Assembly (NCBI GenBank): GCA_018343915.1
Contig: JABRWF010000005.1
Coordinates: 1,461,001-1,525,000 of the forward strand
Source: Agroathelia rolfsii
Taxonomy: Eukaryota > Basidiomycota > Agaricomycetes > Amylocorticiales > Amylocorticiaceae
DNA: 64,000 bases
Reading direction: 5' to 3'
Shown: positions 35,055 to 45,496 of the stretch, one piece after another
Numbering within the stretch: position 1 is the stretch's first letter
How the letters are laid out: the number at the start of each line of letters is the position of its first letter
Notes under the pieces: generated by a model
What the model was told of the DNA's origin: nothing
Databases searched by the model: none
What the model saw: the letters and a program-made list of their open reading frames with translations, nothing else
Position numbers and translations under genes: made by a program

Positions 35055-36539
35055 ATGTCCTCTGGCTGGATGAATGGCTTCAAGCCCTCTATGCTCACGG
35101 CTGCGAGACCCTTGACGGGCGACGCACCAGGCCGACTCAGCACCCCCTCCTCCTCGACTGTCAGATTCATTTCCTTATGCACACTATGGTACACCACGTC
35201 TGCACTATCGTCAAACACTGGCAAAGCGATCTTGAATCAATTTCGCTACCCAGTCACTCTTACCCTCGTCCAATTCGCATTTGTATCCCTGTACTGTGTC
35301 CTGTTCATGAGTCCCCTCGTACGGTTCACACACATGCGCCGCCCGAACCGAGCTATCCTGCGAAACACCGTGCCCATGGGCCTTTTCCAGGTTGGCGGAC
35401 ATATGTTCTCTAGTATTGCTATCTCCAGAATTCCCGTTAGCACAGTGCACACCATCAAGGTTTGTTCCTATGGGCCCATTGCACCTTTTGGCTTATGCTT
35501 TGCTTTATAGGCCCTATCACCATTATTTACCGTCGCAGCCTATGCCCTTTTGTTTGGCGTTTCCTACTCTGCCAGGACTTATGTCTCATTGCTACCGCTC
35601 ACCATCGGTGTAATGCTTGCATGCTCTTTTGACATGAGCGCCTCAAATTTTGTTGGACTTATGTGTGCCTTCGGATCCGCTCTCGTTTTCGTTTCATCCA
35701 ATATCTTCTTCAAGAAGGTCATGCCGTCCCCCTCTTCATCAGCAGCTGCTGGCGCAACACCGACATCCCACAAACTCGACAAACTCAACCTTTTGTTCTA
35801 TTCGTCGACTATGGCGTTTATTTTCATGCTGCCAATCTGGATATGGACGGACCTTCCCGTATTCCTTACCACCGCATCCGCAGACTCCGACTACGTCGCT
35901 CACCCCGCGCATGCGCACGCTGGATCTCATGGAGTTACATACTACTTCTTTATGAACGGAACGGTCCACTTTGCGCAAAACATAATCGCGTTCATCATAC
36001 TTTCCTCTACTTCGCCGGTCACTTACAGTATTGCCTCTTTGATTAAACGCGTCGCCGTCATCTGCATCGCCATCGTTTGGTTTTCCCAGACGGTACATCC
36101 AATCCAGGCTCTTGGTATCATGCTTACCTTCGTGGGACTGTGGATGTATAATAACTCCAAGAGCGATGTGGAACGTGGAGAGAACAAGATGCGGAGGGTT
36201 GAAGCTGCTAGAGGACTCATGCTTCCTCGGACCAGGTCCGAGACGCGAATGGACGATGGAGACATGTCTTTTGTTCCCGAAGCGTCAGTACCTGTGTCTG
36301 GTCTGCATCCTCAATTCAGGAACCGCCCTCGTGCCCCGACAGTACATATGCCCCAGCCAACAGCACAAGAACTGCATCAATATACATCGCACATCACCAT
36401 ACCATCCAATGACGGACAGCATTATCATCCCAATCTTCACATCAAAGTAATGCCTCCCACCGAGCAATATCCTTCGCCCCCGTTGTCATTGGACTCGCCA
36501 CCAGGAAGCCCACCTCGCGAGCATGTCCGTCGTATATAA
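35055..36539 (+). CDS. SLY41-like triose-phosphate/sugar-phosphate transporter family protein
   Basis: Two exons (35055-35459, 35511-36539) join at phase 0 and encode 477 residues. The protein has ten-helix drug/metabolite-transporter features: LWYTTSALSSNTGKAILNQF, PVTLTLVQFAFVSLYCVLF, TVHTIKALSPLFTVAAYALLFGVSYS, ARTYVSLLPLTIGVMLACSFDMSASNFVGL, TYSIASLIKRVAVICIAIVWF. The KALSPLFT and SLIKRV blocks are hallmarks of the TPT family. Yeast Sly41 is an ER membrane member that suppresses loss of Ypt1, so ER or Golgi placement is likely. The polar tail of about 110 residues is Pro- and His-rich (HPQFRNRPRAPT, YPSPPLSLDSPPGSPP). Substrate unknown. Confidence 0.88.
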
Positions 36540-37075
36540 TCACTATTTGCGATTTGTTCCGTCCACTTAAAGTGGCTACACAAGCCCTTGTGATACCATG
36601 GACAAAGACACGATTTGCAGGTTACTGTAAACGTTGACGCTTTTGGATACCTGGGATATTATTTTTACATTATTTATCTGCTCTTTCATTTTCCACAGAC
36701 GTGACAGGTACTACATCCATATTACAATAGTGCAGTGTATTATTCTGTCATAAGGAAACATTGGTGCAACCCAGTGTTCCTTACTGACTGGACAGTATGT
36801 ATATTTCTATCTATGTATTGAAATCGCTTCTCTGCCCTGGTTGGCAGTACCAAGTCGTTCATAACTAGTGTAAGTAATTGACTATTATCACGTGAACTTG
36901 CGCCTTAGCCTGGGAAGAGGCTATGATCATAGATTGGATGCTGGAAAGTCACGTGGCACTGAGTCCAGCACGTTTGATCCCGCGCAGCCATAGAGGCCGA
37001 GGAGAACTGCGCCCAGACGGGTCTGCATATTACCAACATAGTTGGGTCCCGTTTGGCTGCGGAACGATGCAAAGC
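36540..37075. other. Intergenic spacer
   Basis: SLY41-like 3' UTR and promoter of the next gene. A repeated motif (tacacaag, gatacc) and AT-rich tract are present. No gene is seen. Confidence 0.45.
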
Positions 37076-40000
37076 CGGCCTGACAAGCCACTCGTGGTCA
37101 AATGTACATTCAATGACCGCTGGAACAAAAAGATCTCGTTCTCTTCCGCTAGAAACTGCACTTATGAACTTCTGCGTGCCAAGGTATGAGTAATACCATA
37201 ATCAACGTCAGTCTACTATATGGACACACGATCTTGACAAGTGCTAGAACAGGTTGAGCAATGTTTCTCTTTATATTCCACATCATACGCCATTGCATAT
37301 AAGGACGATGACGGCGAGGTCACCACGATCTTGAACGAATACGATCTCACAGAAGCTGTGCAATACTTCCAGGCCGGAGCAGACGATGCACCCATTTCCT
37401 CGGCCGCATCCATTCTGTCTGGCAGGAGCTTTGGGAGCAGGAAGATTACTCTAAAGGTTGACATCACTGTGGAATACGACGGCCCCAGCCTTTCCGATAC
37501 TTCCTCGCTCGCTAGCCTTGAAGAATACAGGGCGCGCAATGGCAGTCAGCGATCCTTATCCATAGACGGCTTCTCTGTCCCAGAACAAGATGACGATTCA
37601 GTAACTGTCAGCTCTCGTGATCCTGGAATCCATTCCTCATTACCGCGTGCTCGTTATCCCATGCCTTCCCACGCAGAAGAAGAAGAGAATAGCGGCGGTA
37701 TACACTTATCAGACGGGGATTCCATCTCCCTTTCGGATGATCCATTCACAGATCCCAATAACGGCATAGTAACATCCAATATGTCTGGCCCTCGAGCGCC
37801 CCTCGAATCTCCATTCAGCGATGGCCACTCAGCACAACCCCGGGTAGACGATCCCTCTGCCGTATTTGAGAGATTGAAGCTATCCGAAGGTGCAGCCGAG
37901 GGGAGCATCGAAAATGACTATGAAATGCTGAGTAATGAACGGAGCACAGCCTGGCTGCGAGAGCAAAAGTCACAGGCCATCAAGTCTGCGCTAGGTATCC
38001 TTCCAGAACCTTCGGAATCGGATGCAGCTTCTCTCAAACAAGAATACCGAAACCCAGCAAGTCCTTCAATCAGCGGAGGCCTTGCTCTCGAGCGCGGACC
38101 TGGAGGGAAATATTACTACTCATATACCTCCAGTGCCTCCCAATCTCATGTTTCTGGAGATGAAGATGGCCTGGTATTAAACGGCGATGGCGACGGCTTC
38201 AGTCTCGAAGATAATGTGTCGAATGCCCAACCCCGACCGACGTCCATGCAGCTGAACTGGCTTGCGTCGCAACAGTCAGCCCATCCTCATGCCCCAAACA
38301 GGGCATCTTCCGAACCTGTTGCATCCACCAGTCGGATAGATGCTCAGACCAGCCGGTCAGATCCTTGCATCCGACGTCAAAACGGGGTGGAGATATATGA
38401 TGATATTCCAGCAGATGTTTTACTATTTGTATCCGTGGAGAATCCTCCACAGCATACTCTGACGGATTGTTCCTCTTGTGGCACACTTCTAGAGTACATG
38501 CGATACATTTGCTCAACATGCGGCGAAAAGAAGTCGGTATTCGATCTCGCCCAAGAAGACATTCCGGAGAGGCCATCTGGTCTTGGGAAGAGTCCGTCAT
38601 CTTCTATCGGCAGCGGGTCTATGGAAGACATGTCCTATCCTCCCTCGAGTCATAGAACTCTGGTGTCACCTCCGAGCCAGGTATCGCCGTCTTCGTCTTC
38701 GTCATCTCTTGGAGGGTTATTCAAAGGGACCTTGAAGCGTGGTAATCTTTATAAGCCGTTACCCTCCCTCCCGGTCTTGCAGCACTCACCTGAGCATTCG
38801 CCTACTCAATCTATGCTCTCCGCGCCTCAAGAGGACGTACATCGTGGATACGAACTCTGCCCAAGTTGTATTGAATTAGAAGGCGTCACACATGCTTTGG
38901 CTCAGAGCTTAGCCCCGGGGTCACCACTACCTCCATCAGTTGCAGACTCCGAACGTGCAATGCTGCAATGGCGAATTGCTGCACCAGCGAAGGGCAAATT
39001 ACGTCATGCGTTCAAGGAAATGATCTGGGGACCCAGAGGTTGGGAACACGTCGGTATGTATCATGATACTGTTTGACAACCATGCTTTTATTGATTAATG
39101 GAGGGGCACGTAGAACAAAGTGACGCAAAACATTGCTCGACATGTAAGAGCGCTTTGATAGGCAAGAGATACAAGTGTACCTCATGCAACAATTTCAACC
39201 TATGTCGAGCATGCTATAGGTGACTTAATTTTCGTTATATGAATGAATAGCTATCATAACATTTAACAGTCAGGTCCATGAGATCCATCCATCTCATGCT
39301 TTCCTTGTGGTCCCAGAGACCCCACAGCGCTCACACAGCGACTCGGAGCTGCCACAGATAGTCTTTGATGATCCAATTGAATCAGAAGAACAATGTGGCT
39401 ATTTTTTTAACTGAGTTTATACCTCCTTAAACTCATTCTTCCTTTGTAGCACTAAAGCACCCTGGCGTAAAATGTGCTCAGTAAGCCTTTTCCAAAAATT
39501 TCCTTGCCAGACGGCTTTTCATGGGCTTTCATGTAGCTGCCTCATGGATATTGTTGGTGCACGCTTCCACTGCGCTGAATGTGACTCTATCGACATCTGC
39601 TCCAACTGTGAATCAGCAGGGCTACCTGGCAACCTTGATTCTGCTGATGGCGGTCATAGCTCGTCACATATCATGATAAAGGTGGATTCTCCTATATTTT
39701 CCTAGTAGTACTTGTACTCAAGATCTGTCATAGATTCCATACCCGTTAGAAACAGACGAACTCCACTCTGCCAGCCGCAGAGCAGTGAATCTTTGGACGG
39801 GTCGGGATGCAGCTACTGTCAATGGTCGTGCTCGGCGCAACTCGCTGGATGCACGCACCGTTGTCGGCGCCGGCTTCCAGGAGACAGTTCCAGAGAAGCT
39901 AATGAACCACCATGTGTATTGCAATGGTTGCGAAAAGGTATGATTACATCTAAGCTACTGGCGCAAGGTCCATGTTAGTTATACGTTCCCTCTGTATCTG

Positions 40001-40691
40001 TTCAGGTCGTCATCGGTGTCCGCTATCAATGTGCATCTTGTCCTTCCTCGCCACAGGGTTATAATTTGGTACGAAGACATATTTTGAGTGCCCACCTGAC
40101 TCAAGCCTGACCTTGAATCTAGTGTTCCTCTTGTGAAGAACGGTCTTATCTTATCCACAACCCGCTCCACATCTTCTTCAAGATACCTAGACCCGTCGAT
40201 CATCAGTTAGAAATACCTCACCCAATCCTTCCAAGAATGTACAAGCGGCCCGTGGGCCCTCCACCCGGCTTCTCATCACCTGACCCCAAAGGTTCGCTCT
40301 CTTCCTCAGTGACCATAAGGACTGATCTCTGACTGTCCGACACACGCAGCTTATCTCAGGACGTTAATACACGAGACAGCCCTATGTGACCGATGCATGA
40401 CAAAGATCCAAGGGGCCTGGTTTCATTGCGCGTATTGTCCCACTGATCTGTGCGACTCATGCGAAATGCTGGACACGCACGACGATACACATGTCTTTGT
40501 AGTATTCAAGTCAATCGTGGACATGCAGATTCTACGGTGCGTACACATTTTCGATTTTTGTTTGCCATCTGGATGTGTAAGAAATAAAATACTAATTGTC
40601 CAATCCCCCCTGCAGACGTTATATCCCTGATCTCGAGAATCCCAGTCTCGGGCCCCCTCTGATTCCTCATCTCCTGTACAATCATTCGTAA
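37076..40691 (+). CDS. PB1 and ZZ zinc-finger protein (NBR1/p62-like)
   Basis: The start at 37076 gives MQSRPDKPLVVKCTFNDRWN, an N-terminal PB1 fold (exon 1 37076-37183, then LLRAKVEQCFSLYSTSYAIAYKDDDGEV with the acidic OPCA-like end). Exon 2 (37253-39053) carries a long Ser/Pro-rich linker with DDSVTVSSRD and a CSSCGTLL/CSTCG pair near 38470. At least three or four ZZ-type Cys fingers follow: HCSTCKSALIGKRYKCTSC, KCAHCLMDIVGARFHCAEC, YCNGCEKVVIGVRYQCASC, LCDRCMTKIQGAWFHCAYC. The protein ends at IPHLLYNHS. PB1 plus ZZ is the plan of selective-autophagy receptors p62 and NBR1. An FW domain, typical of NBR1, was not found. Length is about 950 residues. It may bind cargo or the Cvt-type pathway, but no AIM was proved. 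Confidence 0.82.
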
Positions 40692-41479
40692 ACAGAATAT
40701 AGGAGAGGATGAGAGGGGGAGGGGTGGAAAGGTGCCTGAGTGGCGTTAGAATAGAACAATACCGAGCAACCTCCTGTCGTTTTCTCCCTTACCCGCAGCC
40801 TTGATGATCTGATTCCCCACACTACTCACAGCGCTTTTTCGCCCGTGTATGTCGCAGTACACCGTTTTGTTTTGTTTGTCACTTTGTTCATCTTTTGATT
40901 ATTTACCACAATATACCTCGCAGAGTAATCTAAATGCATGTATGCCTTCCTCTTAGTTATGCACCGAATATTTAGGGGACAAAAAGGCCGCTCATGACCT
41001 TACACGTAATTAATTTATTGAAGCCACAGCCGATCTCTCAGATCCAGAGCTCGGGAGCAGCCACAGTGTCCTACCCGGTTTGCCGCCACGCGTTTTTGTT
41101 TTTGCTAAATGCCATCATGTTAACTTGAATACCTCGGCTGAGATGTTGTTAACAGTTTCACACATTGCACTTCATCCTCAAAACGGTACACGCATGAGTA
41201 GTGCTGGGAGAGGCTCTGGCTGAAATCCAGAACGAATTCAGAACGGTCTAGATGTTCACCCTTAATATCTTGGATGACTCACACACACGATCTCCTTAAC
41301 ATGTTAGGAATTTCTCAGGTTTAGAGCCCCTATGCGTACGAGTCAACTCGAAAATTCGCCCCTCTCCCCTAGGATAGGAATATATATAAAGCATGCCCGG
41401 GAGACTTATCTCTTCCCCACCTACACACACACACACACATCAGAGCATACTTCACCTGCGCTTTAAAACTTTGATCGAA
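40692..41479. promoter_or_regulatory. Intergenic region with TATA box
   Basis: 3' side of the PB1/ZZ gene and promoter of the small orphan gene at 41480. A clear TATA box (TATATATAAA) lies at 41381-41390, about 95 bp before the probable start codon, followed by a CA-repeat (41422-41439) in the 5' UTR. A pyrimidine-rich CCCCTCTCCCCT lies just upstream. Confidence 0.6.
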
Positions 41480-41977
41480 ATGATCTTCAAATTGTTATCA
41501 GCTGACTCAGTCTTCGATTCCAAGAGGTCTCAAGACGTGTCCAAACATGAAGAGTCCTCCGCACCTATCTCCATTCATGCGACTCCGGTCAAGAAGCCGA
41601 AGCGGACCAAGCTCAAGGGCGAGGATCTGCGTCGCAAGGTCTGTGCCGGTACTGAGAAACGTGTACTGATGATCCCCACGGCAGCCCAACTCGCTGCGAA
41701 GCGTCAGATGCGCGAGCAGTTTACCAAGGCACCCAAGGCGCGCGCCCAAGGTGGTCTAGCGCGCCGTGAGCGTGTCGAGTACGGGTCCCGCATGCCAAGG
41801 CGTTGTCCTAAGTGTCCTACGCCTCTCCGCATGCAAGTCGTGGATGCGATTAAAGTAGCCGAGACTCGTATTCAGGCGGAGGACCTTCGCTTCGGCGACA
41901 TGGAGCGGTGGTGGGTCGAGGAAGACCGCACGGTGCGCCTCGCTAAGGCAGTCTCTTCGTCGCTTCACCACGCGTGA
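41480..41977 (+). CDS. Small basic orphan protein
   Basis: Intronless frame of 165 residues from MIFKLLSADSVFDSKRSQDVS. An ATG at 41393 is in the same frame, but it lies only 3 bp after the TATA box at 41381-41390, so the mRNA would start after it; 41480 is preferred. The protein has a basic centre (TPVKKPKRTKLKGEDLRRK), KAPKARAQGGLARRERVEYG, one Cys pair RCPKCPTP, and a C-terminal helix with VEEDRTVRLAKAVSSSLHHA. The basic block may be a nuclear signal. No family was recognised and it may be an orphan. A strong TATA box suggests a regulated or inducible gene. Confidence 0.55.
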   Translation: MIFKLLSADSVFDSKRSQDVSKHEESSAPISIHATPVKKPKRTKLKGEDLRRKVCAGTEKRVLMIPTAAQLAAKRQMREQFTKAPKARAQGGLARRERVEYGSRMPRRCPKCPTPLRMQVVDAIKVAETRIQAEDLRFGDMERWWVEEDRTVRLAKAVSSSLHHA

Positions 41978-42860
41978 ATGGAGCGATGAGGGTACATGCG
42001 GTGGCGAGGCAGCGCGCCGTGAAAAGGGGGGGGGGTGGAGGAGGCTGGGGGATGCCCCTAATTTCGAGTGTTTCCCGGTGATGCCTTCCTTCTAGCCCTG
42101 CTGACTTTTTCCCGTCTTTATAGCCTCCTGAATGGCTTACAGCGTACCCGGCACTCGCGAACTTCATTGTCCCTAGACCATCGATGACGACCGCCTTCGT
42201 GACATGCGCATATAATATTAGGTCTCCGTCCCGTCCGGCAACCTTTGCGTCGTAACTTTGGAATTCCTGAGGATGGACGGATAGCGCTGTCCCCAGTCCA
42301 ATGGTCTTCTCGTGGCTGCGATTCGGAGGAGGGATTCGGGGATTTTTGAGGTATCTGATGCCTCTCGCTATCGTCGTGAAGTGCGGTTCTCTTGGTGGCC
42401 GGTTACTTTGTTGATCTGAGTCGCTGGCACTTCGCTTGCTTAGGCTGGAGGATCGACGGCAAAATGCTCAACACTGGCTCAGAACTTGGGTCACTGGGGG
42501 AATTGCGAGCAAGCTGCGAGAAGAAATGGTTTCTTTCCTCTTTCATCAAAGAAAAATCAATGAGAAAAACTTTTTTTTCTCCCTTCTCTGTTGTATCCAG
42601 ACCTTCAGCGCGCTGATTGTATTCTTATTTCTTTACAGGGCTCATCGTTCCGCGAAGCATGATAACATTTTCTAACATCTCTGTTCATTTAGTCTTTGAT
42701 TAGACTCAAGTTCCGTTGTCTTTATTTATAGCATTACTAATTCTTGGATAGGTGATTATTACATGTCTAAGATTTTTAATACGGAAGAGCTTGTTACACA
42801 CAAATTCGCTGAGTTTTCCGCTTTCATTCTTTATCACTAAAATTCTAGGGCTTCAATCGG
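41978..42860. other. Intergenic with partial repeat
   Basis: No supported gene. A stretch at about 42355-42420 resembles one at about 44455-44525 (both contain GATGCCTCTCGCTAT and CTCTTGGTGG). A homopolymer-rich tract is at 42010-42045. The rest is AT-rich without conserved features I can name. Confidence 0.4.
42355..42420 (+). repeat. Dispersed repeat, copy 1
   Basis: About 50-66 bp share a degenerate match with 44455-44525, both starting TCTGATGCCTCTCGCTAT and continuing to CTCTTGGTGG. The second copy abuts the end of the degenerate gene copy at 43.7-44.45 kb. It may be a remnant of the same duplication or of a mobile element. Confidence 0.6.
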
Positions 42861-42956
42861 CCGACTTCAGTCGCTCGCATATATCTTCAGCTTGAGAGAG
42901 AGGAGGCGCCACCCCTCTCTCAAGCTGAAGATATGCGCATGCGACTGGGGTCGGCA
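42861..42956. repeat. Long foldback (inverted repeat) of about 40-bp arms
   Basis: Left arm 42861-42902 and right arm about 42914-42955 are near-perfect reverse complements: the left reads CGCATATATCTTCAGCTTGAGAGAG and the right reads CTCTCTCAAGCTGAAGATATGCG in plus orientation. The loop is about 11 bp (AGGCGCCACCC). The shared outer part starts CCGAC and GTCGG. This could form a strong RNA hairpin if transcribed, or be a MITE-like foldback element. No protein is coded. Confidence 0.85.
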
Positions 42957-43720
42957 GAGCCCGAAGAAGATAAGTGCATTTCTCACCCTTGTTCTCGCAC
43001 AATCTTGTTTCTGACTGCACTTCTCGTCATGCTTTTATCTTCATTTTTGTCGACCCTACGCTCAAAATAGATGTATCTCATTATTCATCCCTTTCACTTT
43101 TTCCATACGCGATGCTCATCCATAAACGTGCTGAAACGACATCTTCATCGAAACAGTGCACACTCAATACTACGGACGTTTTTTCTGCCCCGTATTGTCT
43201 CCTTTAACCCTTCTTACTCCTATTCATTTATCTTCTAATCTCTTAGTATAGCGACCCATGTCATACGTTATGCTCGCCCTGCGTCACAACAACTCAGGTA
43301 TAGAATGGTAGGCGGGATCGAAAGAAAAGAAGCTGCAGGATGCTGCTGATATTTAATAGTAGTAGCCGTATAGCCATTCTCGACTTTGGTAGGGCCCGGG
43401 TAGAGTAGACGAGCGTTTTTTGAAACCCGCCACTTGTAGCATTCAAAGATATGACGGTTTGTTATGATTTATTATCCTCTTTCATCGTGTTTATCTTATG
43501 ACGATCTATCGTATCTCTGAAAGCTACAAAATGGTGCAATTTAAGGACGCTTGTATACTCTACCTTACTGAAGTCCGGAGGAGCTTTATGGCTACCATTA
43601 TAAGTTCCCAGCAACGTCCTGCCACTTGTTCTTTTTTTTTTTTCGGTTCCGTCCGCTGTTATAGACCCGACTTGTTGTGACGTAGGATGGGTACGGTGTG
43701 CGCCGGTAGACAGCCCACCT
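42957..43720. other. Intergenic, no supported gene
   Basis: AT-rich spacer with no recognisable gene or family motif. Several short open frames are present on both strands, none convincing. Confidence 0.4.
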
Positions 43721-43721
43721 G

Positions 43722-44450
43722 TTCAGTCATCATTGATTCACAAAAAAGTTGATTTTGCTGATTCCTTCGTATTCATCATCTCGTTTACTCCGACCCTCTG
43801 ACACTGCTCAAGGTGGCGACTATGGCCGCATACCTGCGAGTTTCAGACAGCTCGCCACAATAGCTTGCGAGCCATGAGAGCTCAGTGGTAAACAAGCCAC
43901 GATAACGCCCAGAAGAATGGACAGAAGAAAAGAAGGTGGCCCAAGGAAAGGAGCATTTACTAGCATAATACGCCTGCCTTTGAGCTTTTTTTTTTTTTTT
44001 AGAAAAAAGGAAACATCAGCAACAGATAATTTTGCGACAACAAATGGAAGAAAAAGATACCTGGTCCTCAACGCCGGCGTGACCACCAAGTGCACAAAGT
44101 TACTCGGGAACAACGGGGTCATCAATCATCGACGGAGTTGTACGCTCCATCCCCAGTATTTCCACCACCAACTCCACTGCCACTCGTACTACTCTCAGAA
44201 GATGGGGCGCGACGGACGACTCGCCGAGACTTGAATGACGCAAATGTGAGCCAACAAAGCCATAGTCGGCCGCCTCACTCCTCCTACTGGTATCGGGTAT
44301 GGGTACACCAGGGCGGGGCGTGTTCGCGGTACTGTTGGCCGCGATTGAAACGGAGACGAATGAGTTCGTGCTCATGCTTGTGAAGCCCGATGAATTTGGT
44401 GATGACAAAGACAATGATAGAGAAACTAGCTCGCCAGTGGGTATGTCTGG
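43722..44450 (-). pseudogene. Degenerate copy of the 3' part of the 48958-51407 gene
   Basis: This stretch matches 48890-49650 in the same orientation with many substitutions. In translation the intact gene has NPLFPSNFARLALAPTLRA and this copy has TPLFPSNFVHLVVTPALRT; both have STNSFVS, ANTPRPGVP and EAADYGFVGSHLR(H/Q)SSLG. The reading frame is split by stops and shifts between these blocks, and there is no 5' part. It also has the same intron positions in the same order, so it arose by DNA duplication, not from an mRNA. It starts just after a repeated element (44455-44525). Confidence 0.8.
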
Positions 44451-44454
44451 GGGC

Positions 44455-44525
44455 TCTGATGCCTCTCGCTATTGTCATAGAGTGTAGCTCTCTTGGTGGT
44501 TAGTTTACATGATAAATTCAGAGGA
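44455..44525 (+). repeat. Dispersed repeat, copy 2
   Basis: Match to 42355-42420 (see that entry). It sits directly at the end of the degenerate gene copy, so it may mark a breakpoint. Confidence 0.6.
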
Positions 44526-44920
44526 TCAGGGGCTCAGTCTATTTTTTGTACACCTTTTTTATACTCCTATTATAACTGACCGGGATGCAGGTGATGCTTG
44601 GTTATGTACATGCAAATAAGTAGGGATCAAGAGGAAGCTGTGCTAATGACTGAGTGGGATTATAGTGATATAGGAAGAGGTTGCATGACCCCGAACGAGT
44701 CACTTATACTAGTTGATCGAAAAAAGCTTAGGCACAGTGCCGCACAGCACAAAAACAAAACAAAACCACCGACTTACATACTTCCACGCCGCTTCCTCTC
44801 AAACAAAAATTCATGTAGTACCTTTCAGTCGCCCTGCAGAACCCCGTATAGTTAGTTTTACATAAATCTCATTGATTAGCAACTATGAGCAATATATATG
44901 TATAGAGTGTATATGTGTTG
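44526..44920. other. Intergenic, no supported gene
   Basis: AT-rich sequence with polyA/C-rich patches. No gene seen. Confidence 0.4.
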
Positions 44921-45090
44921 GAAGCCAAACTCTACAGTCCCAGTTTTTTTTTGGGTGAAAATATTTTTCCTGCAAATTATATGCTAAGGATATGTTATTA
45001 TTTTTTTTCTTGGCATATCCTTAGCACTTAATTTCCAGGAGAAATGTTTTTACCCAAAAAAAAACACTGGGACTGTAAAGTTTGATTTCT
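44921..45090. repeat. Long foldback (MITE-like) element, arms about 75 bp
   Basis: The left end reads CCAAACTCTACAGTCCCAG and the reverse complement of the right end reads TCAAACTTTACAGTCCCAG; the match continues through TTTTTTTTGGGT, a CATTTCTCCTG-like stretch and GCTAAGGATATG on both arms, with a small T-rich centre around 45000. Differences between arms are scattered, so it is an old element. It is not coding. It could be a foldback transposable element without its own transposase, or a structured noncoding RNA. Confidence 0.85.
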
Positions 45091-45496
45091 GACGTATGAG
45101 TATTACACTCTGACAAACACCACGAAAACGAATGACAGTGATGATGGTTTCTCGTTGTCACAGCTTTATTGATAAAGTACTCCCACAAACATGGAAGCCT
45201 TGAAGTGCATTGTTCACTAGCAATCAGCAGCCACAACCATAGAACCTCCAAAAAGTTATTGTTCACTAAGCAATCTCAACATCTTCTTTCTTTTACGTTT
45301 CAATATCTCGTCAGGTATAAACAATTCCCTGTCTTTTTTGTATCAAATTTACATCCATCCCCAATTCTTCCTCTTCCTTTTTCCTCCAATATAACCTTTC
45401 CTCTTTTATATTGCCCCCAAACCATCTTATTGTTCTAGCACGGTACTTGAGTCAAAGCTAGTCCAGGAGACCATCTAGTGGCAGGCATTTAGAAAT
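45091..45496. other. 3' flank of DUF6534 gene
   Basis: Spacer between the foldback element and the stop of the DUF6534 gene. It includes its 3' UTR. No gene is seen. Confidence 0.4.
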
